A stretch of DNA of 13,537 nucleotides from JBFGWM01 sp041588495 (GTDB lineage: Bacteria > Pseudomonadota > Gammaproteobacteria > Pseudomonadales > JBFGWM01), in NCBI GenBank assembly GCA_041588495.1, contig JBFGWM010000052.1:1-13537 (forward strand), given 5' to 3'. The position numbers and the translations under genes were made by a program. Shown here piece after piece: positions 1-6,979 of this stretch (positions within the stretch are counted from its first letter, which is position 1; each line of letters starts with the position of its first letter). The notes beneath the pieces are model-generated. The model did not search any database and was not told the DNA's origin. It saw nothing but the letters and a program-made list of their open reading frames with translations.

Positions 1-273
1 CACGATCTCGGGTTCGCCGAGGGCGGTTTCCAGGTGCCCGGCATTGTCCCAGTAGACTTCGACCGAGCCGTCGAAGGGGGGCTCGGTGCCGTAGCGGGAA
101 TTCATGGTGCGGTTGCGTTCGATGTCCAGGGTCAGGGCCTGGGAAAACTGGAAGGCATCGAGGGCCTCACAAATTTGGCGGAGCATGTCGGCATGCCGGC
201 CTTTCCAGAAGTTGCGGAACTTCTCTTCCTCGACGTCCTCACGCTTGCGGACCAGGATCATCAGTCGGATCAT
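1..273 (-). CDS. EthD-domain protein, N-terminal part (cut by window edge)
   Basis: The 91 visible residues start MIRLMILVRKRED and run off the left edge with no stop. The pattern of a first beta strand, then K/R-rich turn, then FRNFWKGRHADMLRQI matches the start of EthD-family dimeric alpha/beta-barrel proteins, where a F..FW...H motif follows the first strand. The later stretch PPFDGSVEVYWDNAGHLETAL also fits, since these proteins usually carry a P.(F/Y)DG...W(D/W) strand near the end. The ATG at 271-273 is the natural start because strand one begins straight away; no strong ribosome site precedes it. Members are small (about 100 residues) and mostly of unknown function; the founding member is needed for ethyl tert-butyl ether degradation but that role should not be transferred. 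Divergent from the DUF445 gene. Family call is fairly sure, function unknown. Confidence 0.75.
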   Translation of the reverse strand, partial: MIRLMILVRKREDVEEEKFRNFWKGRHADMLRQICEALDAFQFSQALTLDIERNRTMNSRYGTEPPFDGSVEVYWDNAGHLETALGEPEIV

Positions 274-445
274 GCTTTATTCACTCTTGCCCGCCGTAGA
301 AGTTCGTTGCGGTTTCATGCCTAAGTTAAGCAGCTATCGGAAGGGTGGGCCAGCAGGCGGAGCGGGTCGGCGCCCCGCAGGCGGTATCGCCTACACTGGT
401 TTGTACGGTCGGCCCGGCCGGGCGTTTGCGGACTTGTGAGGGTTC
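274..445. other. Divergent intergenic region between EthD and DUF445 genes
   Basis: These 172 bases must hold the start signals for both flanking genes. I see a GC-only perfect 12-bp palindrome GCCCGGCCGGGC at 412-423 and a possible -10 element TACACT at 392-397 facing DUF445, but no matching -35, so no promoter is asserted. No coding sequence is supported here. Confidence 0.5.
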
Positions 446-1669
446 ATGGAACTGCTGGGCAACCCTGAATTCTGGAAATACCTCTCGATTCCCCTGGTGG
501 CGGGCCTGGTGGGCTTTGGCACCAACTGGCTGGCAGTCCAGTTCACTTTTTATCCGATTGAATTCGTCGGCATCCGGCCCTGGTTCGGCTGGCAGGGCAT
601 CATCCCGGCCAAGGCCGAGAAGATGTCCGGCATCGTGGTCGACACCGCCATGTCCAAGCTCGGTTCGCTGCCCGAGATCTTCGACGAGATGGACCCCGAC
701 GTCATCGCGTGGCACATCATCCGCTACGCCGAGCCGCGTATCGAGGAACTGGTCGACGAGATTGCGGGCCGCGACAACCCGGGCCTCTGGAAACACATGC
801 CGGAGCTGGTGAAGCGCAATATCTACGCGCGCATCCGCCGGGATTTCCCGGCCCAGGTGCAGAAACTGGTGCGCGAGATGGGCGAACGCATCGATGAACT
901 GGTGGATCTCAAGGAACTGGTGGTGCTGCAGGTCATGCAGGACCGCACCCTGGTCAACCGCATTTTCCAGGAGGCCGGCGAGGTCGAGTTCCGCTTCATC
1001 ATCAATTCCGGGCTCTGGTTCGGCATGCTGTTCGGCGTTGTGCAGATGATCGTGTGGTACTTCTCCCAGGCCTGGTACATCCTGCCGGCCTTCGGATTCC
1101 TGGTCGGTTACGCCACCAACTGGATCGCCCTGAACATCATTTTCCGTCCCCTGTACCCGGTGCAGGTGGGGCCCTGGAAACTGCAGGGCATCTTCATCAA
1201 GCGCCAGCCGGACGTGGCGCGTATCTGGGGCAAGCTGGTGGCCCATGACGTGCTGACCATCCGCAACATCATGCAGACCCTGATCGAGGGCAGCGGCGCG
1301 CCGATCGCCAAGGAACTGATCGAGAAGCACATGCGGCCCCTGGTCGACGAGTCCCTGGGTATCGCCAGGCCCCTGGTGCGGGCCGCGGTGGGCGCGCGCA
1401 ACTTCGACAACATGCGCGAGACCACCGCCGAAAAGGCGCTGGAGATGTCCCAGCAGCCGTTCGCCGACGAGGCCTTCAACACCGACCGTGCGGAACTGAT
1501 CGCCAACATGATCCGCGAGCGCATGCTGGAACTCAGCGAAAAGGAGTTCCAGATGATCCTGCGGCCGGCGTTCCAGGAGGACGAGATCAAGTTGATCCTG
1601 ATTGGCGCGGGGCTGGGCTTTCTCGCCGGGCTGGGTCAGTTCATACTGGTTTTTGGTGGCTTTGCCTGA
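446..1669 (+). CDS. DUF445 family membrane protein with internal duplication
   Basis: A 407-residue protein of the DUF445 family (YheB-like). A membrane segment lies at about residues 12-35, a second hydrophobic region at about 186-232, and a third at about 381-403 near the C-terminus. The motif G..TNWLA at 25-30 followed by F.P and PWFGWQGIIPAKAEKM is repeated as GYATNWIALNIIFRP at 221-235 followed by GPWKLQGIFIKRQPDVARIW, so the protein looks like two related halves. The cytoplasmic or periplasmic linkers are helical and charged. The start is supported by GAGG a few bases upstream. The next gene begins 21 bases after its stop and is probably co-transcribed. DUF445 proteins have no established biochemical function; a structural envelope role is only a guess. 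Family call is confident. Confidence 0.87.
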   Translation: MELLGNPEFWKYLSIPLVAGLVGFGTNWLAVQFTFYPIEFVGIRPWFGWQGIIPAKAEKMSGIVVDTAMSKLGSLPEIFDEMDPDVIAWHIIRYAEPRIEELVDEIAGRDNPGLWKHMPELVKRNIYARIRRDFPAQVQKLVREMGERIDELVDLKELVVLQVMQDRTLVNRIFQEAGEVEFRFIINSGLWFGMLFGVVQMIVWYFSQAWYILPAFGFLVGYATNWIALNIIFRPLYPVQVGPWKLQGIFIKRQPDVARIWGKLVAHDVLTIRNIMQTLIEGSGAPIAKELIEKHMRPLVDESLGIARPLVRAAVGARNFDNMRETTAEKALEMSQQPFADEAFNTDRAELIANMIRERMLELSEKEFQMILRPAFQEDEIKLILIGAGLGFLAGLGQFILVFGGFA

Positions 1670-1690
1670 TCCCGGGGCAGGAGGGAGCGG

Positions 1691-2002
1691 ATGACAACCC
1701 TGTTTTCAATCCTATTCACGGCGGTGTTCTCGGCGGCGCTCACGCTCGGTGCGGCGTGGTGGGTGTTCAAGAACTACTTTCTCGAGGACTTCCAGAAGGC
1801 CCTCGACGAGAAGGTCGAGGAAGTCGGCGCCAAGCTCGAGGCACGGGTGCGCGAGGGGGTGCGCCTGGGCGTGATCGACGGCGTGGCCCAGTTGCCGACC
1901 ACCGAGGTGCTGAACAAGACCACCGAGAACGTGGTGCGCACCGGCCAGACCCTCGTGGAGCAGGGTCTCGGCAGCATACTCGGTCCCCGCAAGAAGCCCT
2001 GA
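1691..2002 (+). CDS. Small membrane-anchored helical protein, unknown function
   Basis: This 103-residue protein has one N-terminal hydrophobic helix (about residues 4-26, with AAWWVF at its end) and then a charged, probably coiled helical stretch (about 30-60, EDFQKALDEKVEEVGAKLEARVREG). A less charged tail with an RKK end follows. The start has a strong ribosome site, AGGAGG six bases before the ATG at 1691. It follows the DUF445 gene by 21 bases on the same strand, so the two are likely one transcript and may act together at the inner membrane. I do not recognise a named domain. Topology suggests a short N-terminal anchor with the helical part on one side of the membrane. Confidence 0.8.
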   Translation: MTTLFSILFTAVFSAALTLGAAWWVFKNYFLEDFQKALDEKVEEVGAKLEARVREGVRLGVIDGVAQLPTTEVLNKTTENVVRTGQTLVEQGLGSILGPRKKP

Positions 2003-2018
2003 TCCGAAGATTCGGGCC

Positions 2019-2035
2019 GCTTGCGCCCCGCAAGC
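2019..2035. repeat. Short inverted repeat between small membrane gene and pilZ-domain gene
   Basis: GCTTGCG and CGCAAGC form a perfect 7-bp stem around a CCC loop, 17 bases after the stop of the upstream gene. There is no run of T after it on either strand, so it is at best a weak or factor-assisted terminator, or a chance GC-rich hairpin. Confidence 0.35.
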
Positions 2036-2105
2036 CGGTCGCGATGATGCGCCCGGTCCCGAACGGCTACAATGGAGATGGGGCCGTAACGGTTGCGAAC
2101 ACGGA

Positions 2106-2495
2106 ATGACGCAGAAAAAGACCCGCAGGAAGAATCTCCGCCTGCCGCCGGAACGCGGGCGGCCGATCCGTATTGACATCAACGGCGAAAATTTCCTCGA
2201 TATCGTTTATGCCACCGACATCAGCATCGGTGGCGCGTGCATCGCGGTGCCCCATCGTTTCGAGGGTTGTCGTCTCGACAAGCTGGTGTCCCTGGTCATC
2301 AACCTGCCCGAGCCGGTCAGTACCACGTTCACCGCCCTGGGCAGCATCCGGCACCTCTCGGGCCGTTCCTTCGGCGTGCGTTTCGTGGGCATGGAAAAGA
2401 AGGACGAGGCGCATGTGAAGGACTACATCATGCACCTGCTGGCCCAGCAGGACTGGAAGCGCGCGACCCTGTTCCGCTGGGGGCTGATCCGCTGA
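2106..2495 (+). CDS. PilZ-domain protein (c-di-GMP receptor)
   Basis: A 129-residue single-domain PilZ protein. The basic N-terminus carries the RxxxR motif (R8 to R12 in RRKNLR), and D38-x-S40-x-x-G43 in DISIGG supplies the second conserved c-di-GMP contact. A beta-rich core follows (VSLVINLP, TALGSIRHL, GRSFGVRFVGM) and a final helix (about 100-114) typical of the fold. Both binding motifs are intact, so binding of c-di-GMP is expected from the family. There is no attached output domain, so it would work by contacting a partner protein. A TACAAT element at 2068-2073 could serve as a -10 box, but I see no good -35. The ribosome site is weak. The target cannot be read from the sequence; neighbours encode membrane and lipid-type enzymes rather than flagellar or cellulose genes. 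Confidence 0.85.
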   Translation: MTQKKTRRKNLRLPPERGRPIRIDINGENFLDIVYATDISIGGACIAVPHRFEGCRLDKLVSLVINLPEPVSTTFTALGSIRHLSGRSFGVRFVGMEKKDEAHVKDYIMHLLAQQDWKRATLFRWGLIR

Positions 2496-2547
2496 ACCGG
2501 CTTCGCCGCGCGAACGCCATTTTTTCCACGGCGAGCGGAGGCCCGTC

Positions 2548-2964
2548 ATGACGACCCCCAAACTGATCCGCATCGGGTGCTGGGCTGCGGGATTGGCCAA
2601 CGTGGTCGGCATCCTCGTGGTTTCGCATTTTTTCACCAATGACCTGCTGGCCACGACGTTTCCGGAAGTGTTCTCCCAGCCCGGCAATTTCCTGATCCTG
2701 CTGTGGGGCTGCGCCTACATCTGCGGCGGCCTTGCCGCTTACCATGTCGCGCCGCTGTTCCTCGTGTTCATGGTCGAGAAGTACTTCTACGCGGGGTCCT
2801 GGCTGTACTGGTACCTGCAGCATGGAGACCGCCTCGCGGAGCTTTCCGCCGAATCCTGGCTCACCGGGTTCTTCTTCCGGTTTTACGGACTCAACGACCT
2901 GCTCTGGGGCTTGTTCTTCCTGTGGGTCTACACCCGGGTACGCCGCGGCGCGCCGGCGCAGTGA
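2548..2964 (+). CDS. Polytopic membrane protein, unknown function
   Basis: A 138-residue, highly hydrophobic protein with about four membrane helices: roughly residues 6-29, 46-66, 68-90 and 108-130, rich in F, W, Y and L. It ends in a basic tail (RVRRG) expected to face the cytoplasm. GGAGG lies six bases before the ATG, giving a firm start. Its last codons overlap the next gene in a GTGA stop/start arrangement, so translation is coupled with the thioesterase. I do not recognise a named family. Confidence 0.8.
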   Translation: MTTPKLIRIGCWAAGLANVVGILVVSHFFTNDLLATTFPEVFSQPGNFLILLWGCAYICGGLAAYHVAPLFLVFMVEKYFYAGSWLYWYLQHGDRLAELSAESWLTGFFFRFYGLNDLLWGLFFLWVYTRVRRGAPAQ

Positions 2965-3422
2965 ACGGGGCGGCCTCCGGGGCGCCGCCCCCGGACTGGG
3001 ATTTTCCCGCGGGGTTTGTCCACGAGGAGCGGGTGGGGGAGGAGGTGATCGACGAACTCGGTCACACCCACAACGCGGTTTACGTCCAATGGCTCACCCG
3101 GGCGGCCTGGGCACACTCGATCTCGCTGGGGATCGGACCCGGGGTGTTCCGGGAACTCGGCCGCGGCATGGCGATCCGCCGCCACGAAATCGATTACCTG
3201 GCATCCGCCTACGCCGGTGACGAGGTGCTGGTGGCGACCTGGATCACCGAGTTCGATGGTCGCCTGGGCATGGCCCGCCGCTTCCAGGTGGTACGCCGGG
3301 GCGATGCCCGCACGCTGCTGCGCGCGCGCACCGAGTTTGCCTGCATCGACCTCGACTCCGGGCGTGCGCGCCGCATGCCGCAACTGTTCATCGAACGCTA
3401 CGGTTCCGCCGTCATTCAATGA
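2961..3422 (+). CDS. Acyl-CoA thioesterase, hotdog fold (4HBT/YbgC-FadM type)
   Basis: A 153-residue protein starting at GTG, whose first bases overlap the stop of the membrane protein (GTGA). The motif D31-ELGHTHNAVYVQWL (31-45) followed by a helix with A48, A49 and W50 matches the D..GH.NNA.Y..W active-site region of 4-hydroxybenzoyl-CoA thioesterase/YbgC-like enzymes. The Asp at the start of this motif is the usual catalytic residue. Strands such as VLVATWITEF, MARRFQVVRR and LLRARTEFACID complete a hotdog fold of normal length. Members hydrolyse acyl-CoA thioesters in the cytosol; the chain length used cannot be read here. An upstream extension of the same frame is open, but it runs through the preceding gene and the coupled GTG fits the protein alignment. 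The stop overlaps the next start (ATGA). Confidence 0.85.
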   Translation: MNGAASGAPPPDWDFPAGFVHEERVGEEVIDELGHTHNAVYVQWLTRAAWAHSISLGIGPGVFRELGRGMAIRRHEIDYLASAYAGDEVLVATWITEFDGRLGMARRFQVVRRGDARTLLRARTEFACIDLDSGRARRMPQLFIERYGSAVIQ

Positions 3423-4273
3423 ACTGGCGTGGTTCCCTGTTTGTTGCCCGCTGGCTGACCCTGGTTGCCGGACTGGTGCTTGGCGCCTGGTCCCTGTGGT
3501 TCGAACCGATGATGATCCCGGTCCGCGAGTATGCCCTGCGCCTGCCCGCGGGCGCCCCGTTGTCCGGCCTCCGCGTGGCGGTGCTGGCCGACCTGCATAT
3601 CGGTTCGCCCCAGCATGGTCTCGCGCATCTGGAGGAGATCGTACGCCGGACGCGCGCCGTGGATCCCGACCTCGTGCTGATGGCCGGCGACTACCTGTAC
3701 CACGGTCCCCTGGCGCGCAAGCACGTTCCGCAGGACCTGGTCCCGGCGCTCAGCAAGCTGGAGGCCCGCCTCGGCGTGTATGCGGTGCTCGGCAACCACG
3801 ACAATGCCGAGCGCCCGGGCACGGTGCGGCGCGCCCTGGAGGCCGCCGGGATCCGCGTGCTGGACAACGAGTCAGCGGCGGTACCGCTGGGGCAGGGCGG
3901 CGCCCTCTGGATCGCCGGTATCAGCGACGCCTGGACCTCGCTGGTGGACATCCGTGGAACTTTCACCGGAATTCCGGATGACGCCACGGTGATCGCACTG
4001 ACCCATCACCCCGACATTTTCCCGGACCTGCCCGCGGGCCGGGTCAGCCTCGGGGTGGCGGGGCACATGCACGACGGGCAGGTGCGGGTTCCGTTCTATG
4101 GCCCGCCCTACGTGCCCTCAAAGTACGGGACGCGTTACCTGCACGGCCACATCGTTGAAAACGGTGGACATTTTTTCGTTACCGCGGGTCTCGGCATGAG
4201 CATCCTTCCGCTGCGCTTCATGGCGCCCCCGGAGATCGCCCTGCTCATGCTTCACACGGACGGGAAAAATTAG
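3419..4273 (+). CDS. Membrane-anchored metallophosphoesterase (YaeI/YkuE type)
   Basis: A 284-residue protein with one N-terminal hydrophobic anchor (about 7-28) and then a calcineurin-like phosphoesterase domain. All metal-binding blocks are present: D58-L-H60 (LADLHIG), G90-D91, G125-N126-H127-D128, H196-H197 in LTHHPD, and G215-H216-M217-H218 in GHMHDGQV. The order and the membrane anchor match the YaeI/YkuE branch, some members of which cleave UDP-2,3-diacylglucosamine or act on other phospho-lipids; the substrate here is not determined. The ATG overlaps the thioesterase stop by four bases. Together with the thioesterase and the membrane protein it suggests a small envelope or lipid-related operon, which is inference from order only. 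Confidence 0.85.
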   Translation: MNWRGSLFVARWLTLVAGLVLGAWSLWFEPMMIPVREYALRLPAGAPLSGLRVAVLADLHIGSPQHGLAHLEEIVRRTRAVDPDLVLMAGDYLYHGPLARKHVPQDLVPALSKLEARLGVYAVLGNHDNAERPGTVRRALEAAGIRVLDNESAAVPLGQGGALWIAGISDAWTSLVDIRGTFTGIPDDATVIALTHHPDIFPDLPAGRVSLGVAGHMHDGQVRVPFYGPPYVPSKYGTRYLHGHIVENGGHFFVTAGLGMSILPLRFMAPPEIALLMLHTDGKN

Positions 4274-4331
4274 AAAAGGTGCGGCATCCGGACCATACTG
4301 GACTGAGGTTTTTGCCACTGGAAGCTCCAAC

Positions 4332-4562
4332 ATGACTGAATCCCTAGACCCAATCGTCCTCAACTTTCTGTACGCCGGGCTTGGCGGCATGCTGACCATG
4401 GGCTTCGCCTGGATGAGCGCCAAGCTGTTCTCCCACATCATGGAGTTCAGTACCAGTGAAGAGTTGAAGAAAGGTAATGTCGCTGTCGGCCTCGTGTACA
4501 TGGGCATCTTCATCGCCACGGGCACCGGTATGGGCCTGGTTATCGGTATGAGCCTGAACTGA
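4332..4562 (+). CDS. DUF350-like two-helix membrane protein
   Basis: A 76-residue protein with two membrane segments (about 9-33 and 50-73) joined by a short charged loop. The loop reads STSEELKKGNVAVGLVYMGIFIATG, which matches the DUF350 (UPF0719/YjfL-like) pattern of EL.KGN.AV...  followed by a Gly-rich helix. Many DUF350 proteins carry two such units; this one has a single unit. The function of the family is not established. Its TGA is followed at once by the GTG of the transglycosylase gene in the same frame. A poor promoter match (TTAGAA, 18 bases, CATACT) lies at 4270-4299. Confidence 0.75.
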   Translation: MTESLDPIVLNFLYAGLGGMLTMGFAWMSAKLFSHIMEFSTSEELKKGNVAVGLVYMGIFIATGTGMGLVIGMSLN

Positions 4563-5189
4563 GTGCGGTTCACCGTGCCGCGCCTCTCGACCCGTGGGTT
4601 TGCCGCCCGGTTCGCGTTCTCTTCGGGGAACGCGGTTTCGGGAAGGCTGTTTCACGACGTCGACTCCGAGCACTGGACGGCAAAGTACGACCGCTACTTC
4701 GAGAAGTATTCCAAGCGATACTTCGGTCCGCATTTTGAGTGGCGCTGGTTCAAGGCCCAGGCGATTGCCGAGTCCGGGCTCAACGAGACCGCGCGCAGCT
4801 GGGTCGGCGCCAAGGGCCTGATGCAGATCATGCCCGCGACCTACACGGAAATCCGCGGCCAGAACCCCCATTTCCAGGATATCGACCACCCGCGCTGGAA
4901 CATTGCCGCGGGGATCTTCTACAACCGCTACCTGTACCGCAACTGGAACGGCTTCCCGGAAGAGGACCGCCTGTTCATGGCATTCGCGAGCTACAACGCG
5001 GGTCTCGGCGGCATCCAGCGCGCGGTGCGCCGCGTGCCCGACAAGCCGGTACGCTACTGGGCCCAGGTGGAACGGTATGCGCCGAAGGAGACGCGGTCCT
5101 ACGTGTTTCGCATCCGCACCCTGAAGCTGGGCACCGAACAGCTGGAACACGCCCCACGGGTGCGTGGGATCGCTGCGGCATACCAGTAG
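4563..5189 (+). CDS. Lytic transglycosylase, SLT domain (MltF/Slt-like)
   Basis: A 208-residue protein with a clear SLT transglycosylase domain at about 58-185. The catalytic Glu is E70 in IAESGLNETARSWVGAKGLMQIMP, followed by the GLMQ(I)MP block, then NIAAGIFYNRYLY and the AFASYNAGLGGI block that lines the cleft. Such enzymes cut the glycan strands of peptidoglycan in the periplasm, leaving 1,6-anhydro ends. The start is uncertain: GTG at 4563 directly follows the previous stop with no good ribosome site, and the first 30 residues are basic and not hydrophobic, so no signal peptide or lipobox is visible. The domain itself begins near residue 30 (FHDVDSEHW) and appears complete. The catalytic call is firm; export and start are not. 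Confidence 0.85.
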   Translation: MRFTVPRLSTRGFAARFAFSSGNAVSGRLFHDVDSEHWTAKYDRYFEKYSKRYFGPHFEWRWFKAQAIAESGLNETARSWVGAKGLMQIMPATYTEIRGQNPHFQDIDHPRWNIAAGIFYNRYLYRNWNGFPEEDRLFMAFASYNAGLGGIQRAVRRVPDKPVRYWAQVERYAPKETRSYVFRIRTLKLGTEQLEHAPRVRGIAAAYQ

Positions 5190-5226
5190 ACTACGGGTGG
5201 GTGACCTGACCCGATGAAACGGGCGG

Positions 5227-5955
5227 TCATTCCTCGATAGGTGGCGCTTCCGGTGTACTGACCAGGGATTCGTGAATCCACGCGACCAGGCCCTTTTCCG
5301 GGATTCCGATGTTGACCCAGCCGTCCTCGCGGCTGAACTCGATGATCTCGTCACCCTTGATGAGGCCGGCAACCCGGTTGGACTTGGTGGTGGGGCGTGC
5401 GCGAACGTTGGCGCGTTCCGCGGTGACCACGATCGGTGCGCCGAGGATTCCGGGGTTTTCCTTGAGGACCCCCATGGCCAGCGCACGGCGGGTTCTGCTC
5501 TTGCTGCCCAACATGGTCTGCAGCATGAGACGGGCGTCCTCGTCGTCATTTTCCTCGACCGCCTTCATGAAGTAATGGACGGCCTTTTCGGCGTTCTTCT
5601 TCACGGTCTTGCCACCCTGGTGGTAGAGCATGGCCAGGGCCATGATTGCCTCCGGGTTCTTGTTTTCGGCCGCTTTTTCCCACCAGTAGATCGCGGTCTC
5701 GTCGTCGATGCGCAGGCCGTACCCGTTGTGGTACATCCAGCCAAGCGCGTACTGGGCATCCGCATCGCCACGGCGCGCAAGCGGCAGCCAGAAGCAGTAG
5801 GCAATGGCGTAGTCGCCGTTGCGCATGGCTTCGCGGGCGCTGCGTTCGGCGTCCGTGGTGGAGTTTTTCCGCGCGCTGGCATCGGAGGCATTGCAGGCCG
5901 TCACCGCGATCATGAGTGCGGTACACAACAGGCTGCGGGTGGTGGTTTTCAGCAT
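5227..5955 (-). CDS. Sel1-repeat and SH3-domain lipoprotein
   Basis: A 242-residue protein starting MLKTTTRSLL. A hydrophobic signal ends in VTAC with Cys21 as probable lipidation site, so it should be a periplasmic lipoprotein. Residues about 62-140 form Sel1-like repeats (ADAQYALGWMYHNGYGLRIDDETAIYWWEKAA, then PEAIMALAMLYHQGG...AVHYFMKAVEEND), which make helical protein-binding solenoids. Residues about 178-232 form a bacterial SH3 domain (RANVRARPTTKSNRVAGLIKGDEI, then GWVNIGIPEKGLVAWIH), which often contacts peptidoglycan or proteins. An ATG 21 bases further upstream is possible, but AGGA six bases before the chosen ATG and the better signal peptide favour 5955. Lies downstream of the response regulator on the same strand with a 154-base gap, and convergent to the transglycosylase. 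Confidence 0.82.
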   Translation of the reverse strand: MLKTTTRSLLCTALMIAVTACNASDASARKNSTTDAERSAREAMRNGDYAIAYCFWLPLARRGDADAQYALGWMYHNGYGLRIDDETAIYWWEKAAENKNPEAIMALAMLYHQGGKTVKKNAEKAVHYFMKAVEENDDEDARLMLQTMLGSKSRTRRALAMGVLKENPGILGAPIVVTAERANVRARPTTKSNRVAGLIKGDEIIEFSREDGWVNIGIPEKGLVAWIHESLVSTPEAPPIEE

Positions 5956-6077
5956 CGGGAATCCTGCAGGAGCCATGTCCGGAGACGTTTCCTCAGGTTA
6001 GTTGGAACGGCGTGCGCCGACAAGTCGGGGCGTTCCGAAATCAACCACTTAAACGCGCAGACACCGCGAACCCGAAT

Positions 6078-6098
6078 CCCGGCGTGAAGGGCGCCGGG
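6078..6098 (-). terminator. Possible hairpin after the response regulator
   Basis: CCCGGCG and CGCCGGG pair as a 7-bp stem around a 7-base loop, starting 11 bases past the regulator stop on the minus strand. No T-run follows, so an intrinsic terminator is only possible; it may separate regulator and lipoprotein transcripts. Confidence 0.35.
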
Positions 6099-6109
6099 GG
6101 GAGCGGTGA

Positions 6110-6979
6110 TCAGGCGTGGCCGGGCATGTGCAGGGAGCGCGAAGGACGGTTGGACGCGAGGTACAGGGAGCGCGCCAACTGGCCCTGTTCAAATTGCTGC
6201 TTGGACAGGAAGCGCATGTTGCGGCGGCCGAGCAGGCGCAGGGCGGTTTCGTCATGGGAGACGTCGTCGTGCTGGCTGGTCAGTACCACCGGCACGTTGA
6301 ACCCGGCCTCGTTGAACTTCTCGATCGCCTCGGTGCCCCGCATGGCGCCCAGGCGGTAGTCGAGGAGGACCACGTCGAAGGAGTCGCAGCGCATTGCGTC
6401 GAGGGCCTCGTCGAGGGTGTGGGCCGCGGTGACCTGGAACGCGTACTTGGCTTCCTTGCCCAGCATGTGGGTGGTGAGTTCGATCTCTTCCGGATCGTCG
6501 TCGACCACCAGCACCGAGATGGTTTCGCTGATGGCGTCGTAGACGTGTCCGCGGAGTTCCTCTGCGGTGAGGCCTTGCTTCAGCACGAAGCGCACGCGCC
6601 GATCGTTGATCAGGCTCAGGGTGTTGCCGTTGAGGTCCACCTTGGTGTCCTGCGTGAGGAGGATGACCGGGGCGCGGTATCCCGCTTTCATCAGGCGCTG
6701 GACCAGTTCCCCGCCGGCCTCGGGGGTGCCGTCCGGGCCGATCCCGGGGTCGAGGATGAAGAGATCGTGCTCCAGGTGGTAGGCCATCTGGGCTTCCAGC
6801 TGGTCGGGCGTGACCCGCTCCACGAACAGCAGGGGCTCTCCCTTGAGCAGGTAGCGCGCGGCGCGCGACTCGGTCAGGTACTCGCGAATCTTCGCGTAAT
6901 ACTCGTCGTCATTGTCGACGACGAGCACGTTGAAGATATTTTTCTCCAGGTCGTCCTGATCCGTTTTCGCGGGTGCCAT
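6110..6979 (-). CDS. Tandem-receiver response regulator, no output domain
   Basis: A 289-residue protein made of two receiver (REC) domains. REC1 (about 17-150) has the acidic pocket D22-N-D-D25, phospho-acceptor D77 in LFILDPG, T109 and K134 in FVLKQG. REC2 (about 155-275) has D160-D162, phospho-acceptor D207 in VVLLDYRLGAMRG, T234/S235 and K260 in FLSKQ. Both pockets look complete, so both domains may be phosphorylated. There is no DNA-binding, GGDEF, HD-GYP or kinase domain; the tail is a short basic stretch. It probably relays phosphate or acts through protein contacts. The chosen start has AAGGTGAG just before it; an in-frame ATG seven codons upstream has none. No sensor kinase lies in the window. 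REC1 contains an unusually long stretch before its acceptor Asp. Confidence 0.85.
   Translation of the reverse strand: MAPAKTDQDDLEKNIFNVLVVDNDDEYYAKIREYLTESRAARYLLKGEPLLFVERVTPDQLEAQMAYHLEHDLFILDPGIGPDGTPEAGGELVQRLMKAGYRAPVILLTQDTKVDLNGNTLSLINDRRVRFVLKQGLTAEELRGHVYDAISETISVLVVDDDPEEIELTTHMLGKEAKYAFQVTAAHTLDEALDAMRCDSFDVVLLDYRLGAMRGTEAIEKFNEAGFNVPVVLTSQHDDVSHDETALRLLGRRNMRFLSKQQFEQGQLARSLYLASNRPSRSLHMPGHA

Noticed and set aside
392..397. TACACT as -10 box for the DUF445 gene
   Set aside because: No -35-like hexamer is found 16-18 bases upstream, so the match is not better than chance.
412..423. 12-bp palindrome GCCCGGCCGGGC
   Set aside because: Made only of G and C in a G+C-rich genome and without flanking signals; likely chance.
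326..1330. Long minus-strand frame opposite DUF445
   Set aside because: DUF445 motifs and membrane segments are on the plus strand; the antisense product is His/Asp/Gln-rich as expected for a shadow.
2496..2547. Run of six T (TTTTTT) after the PilZ gene as an intrinsic terminator
   Set aside because: No stable stem of more than three or four pairs ends just before the T-run.
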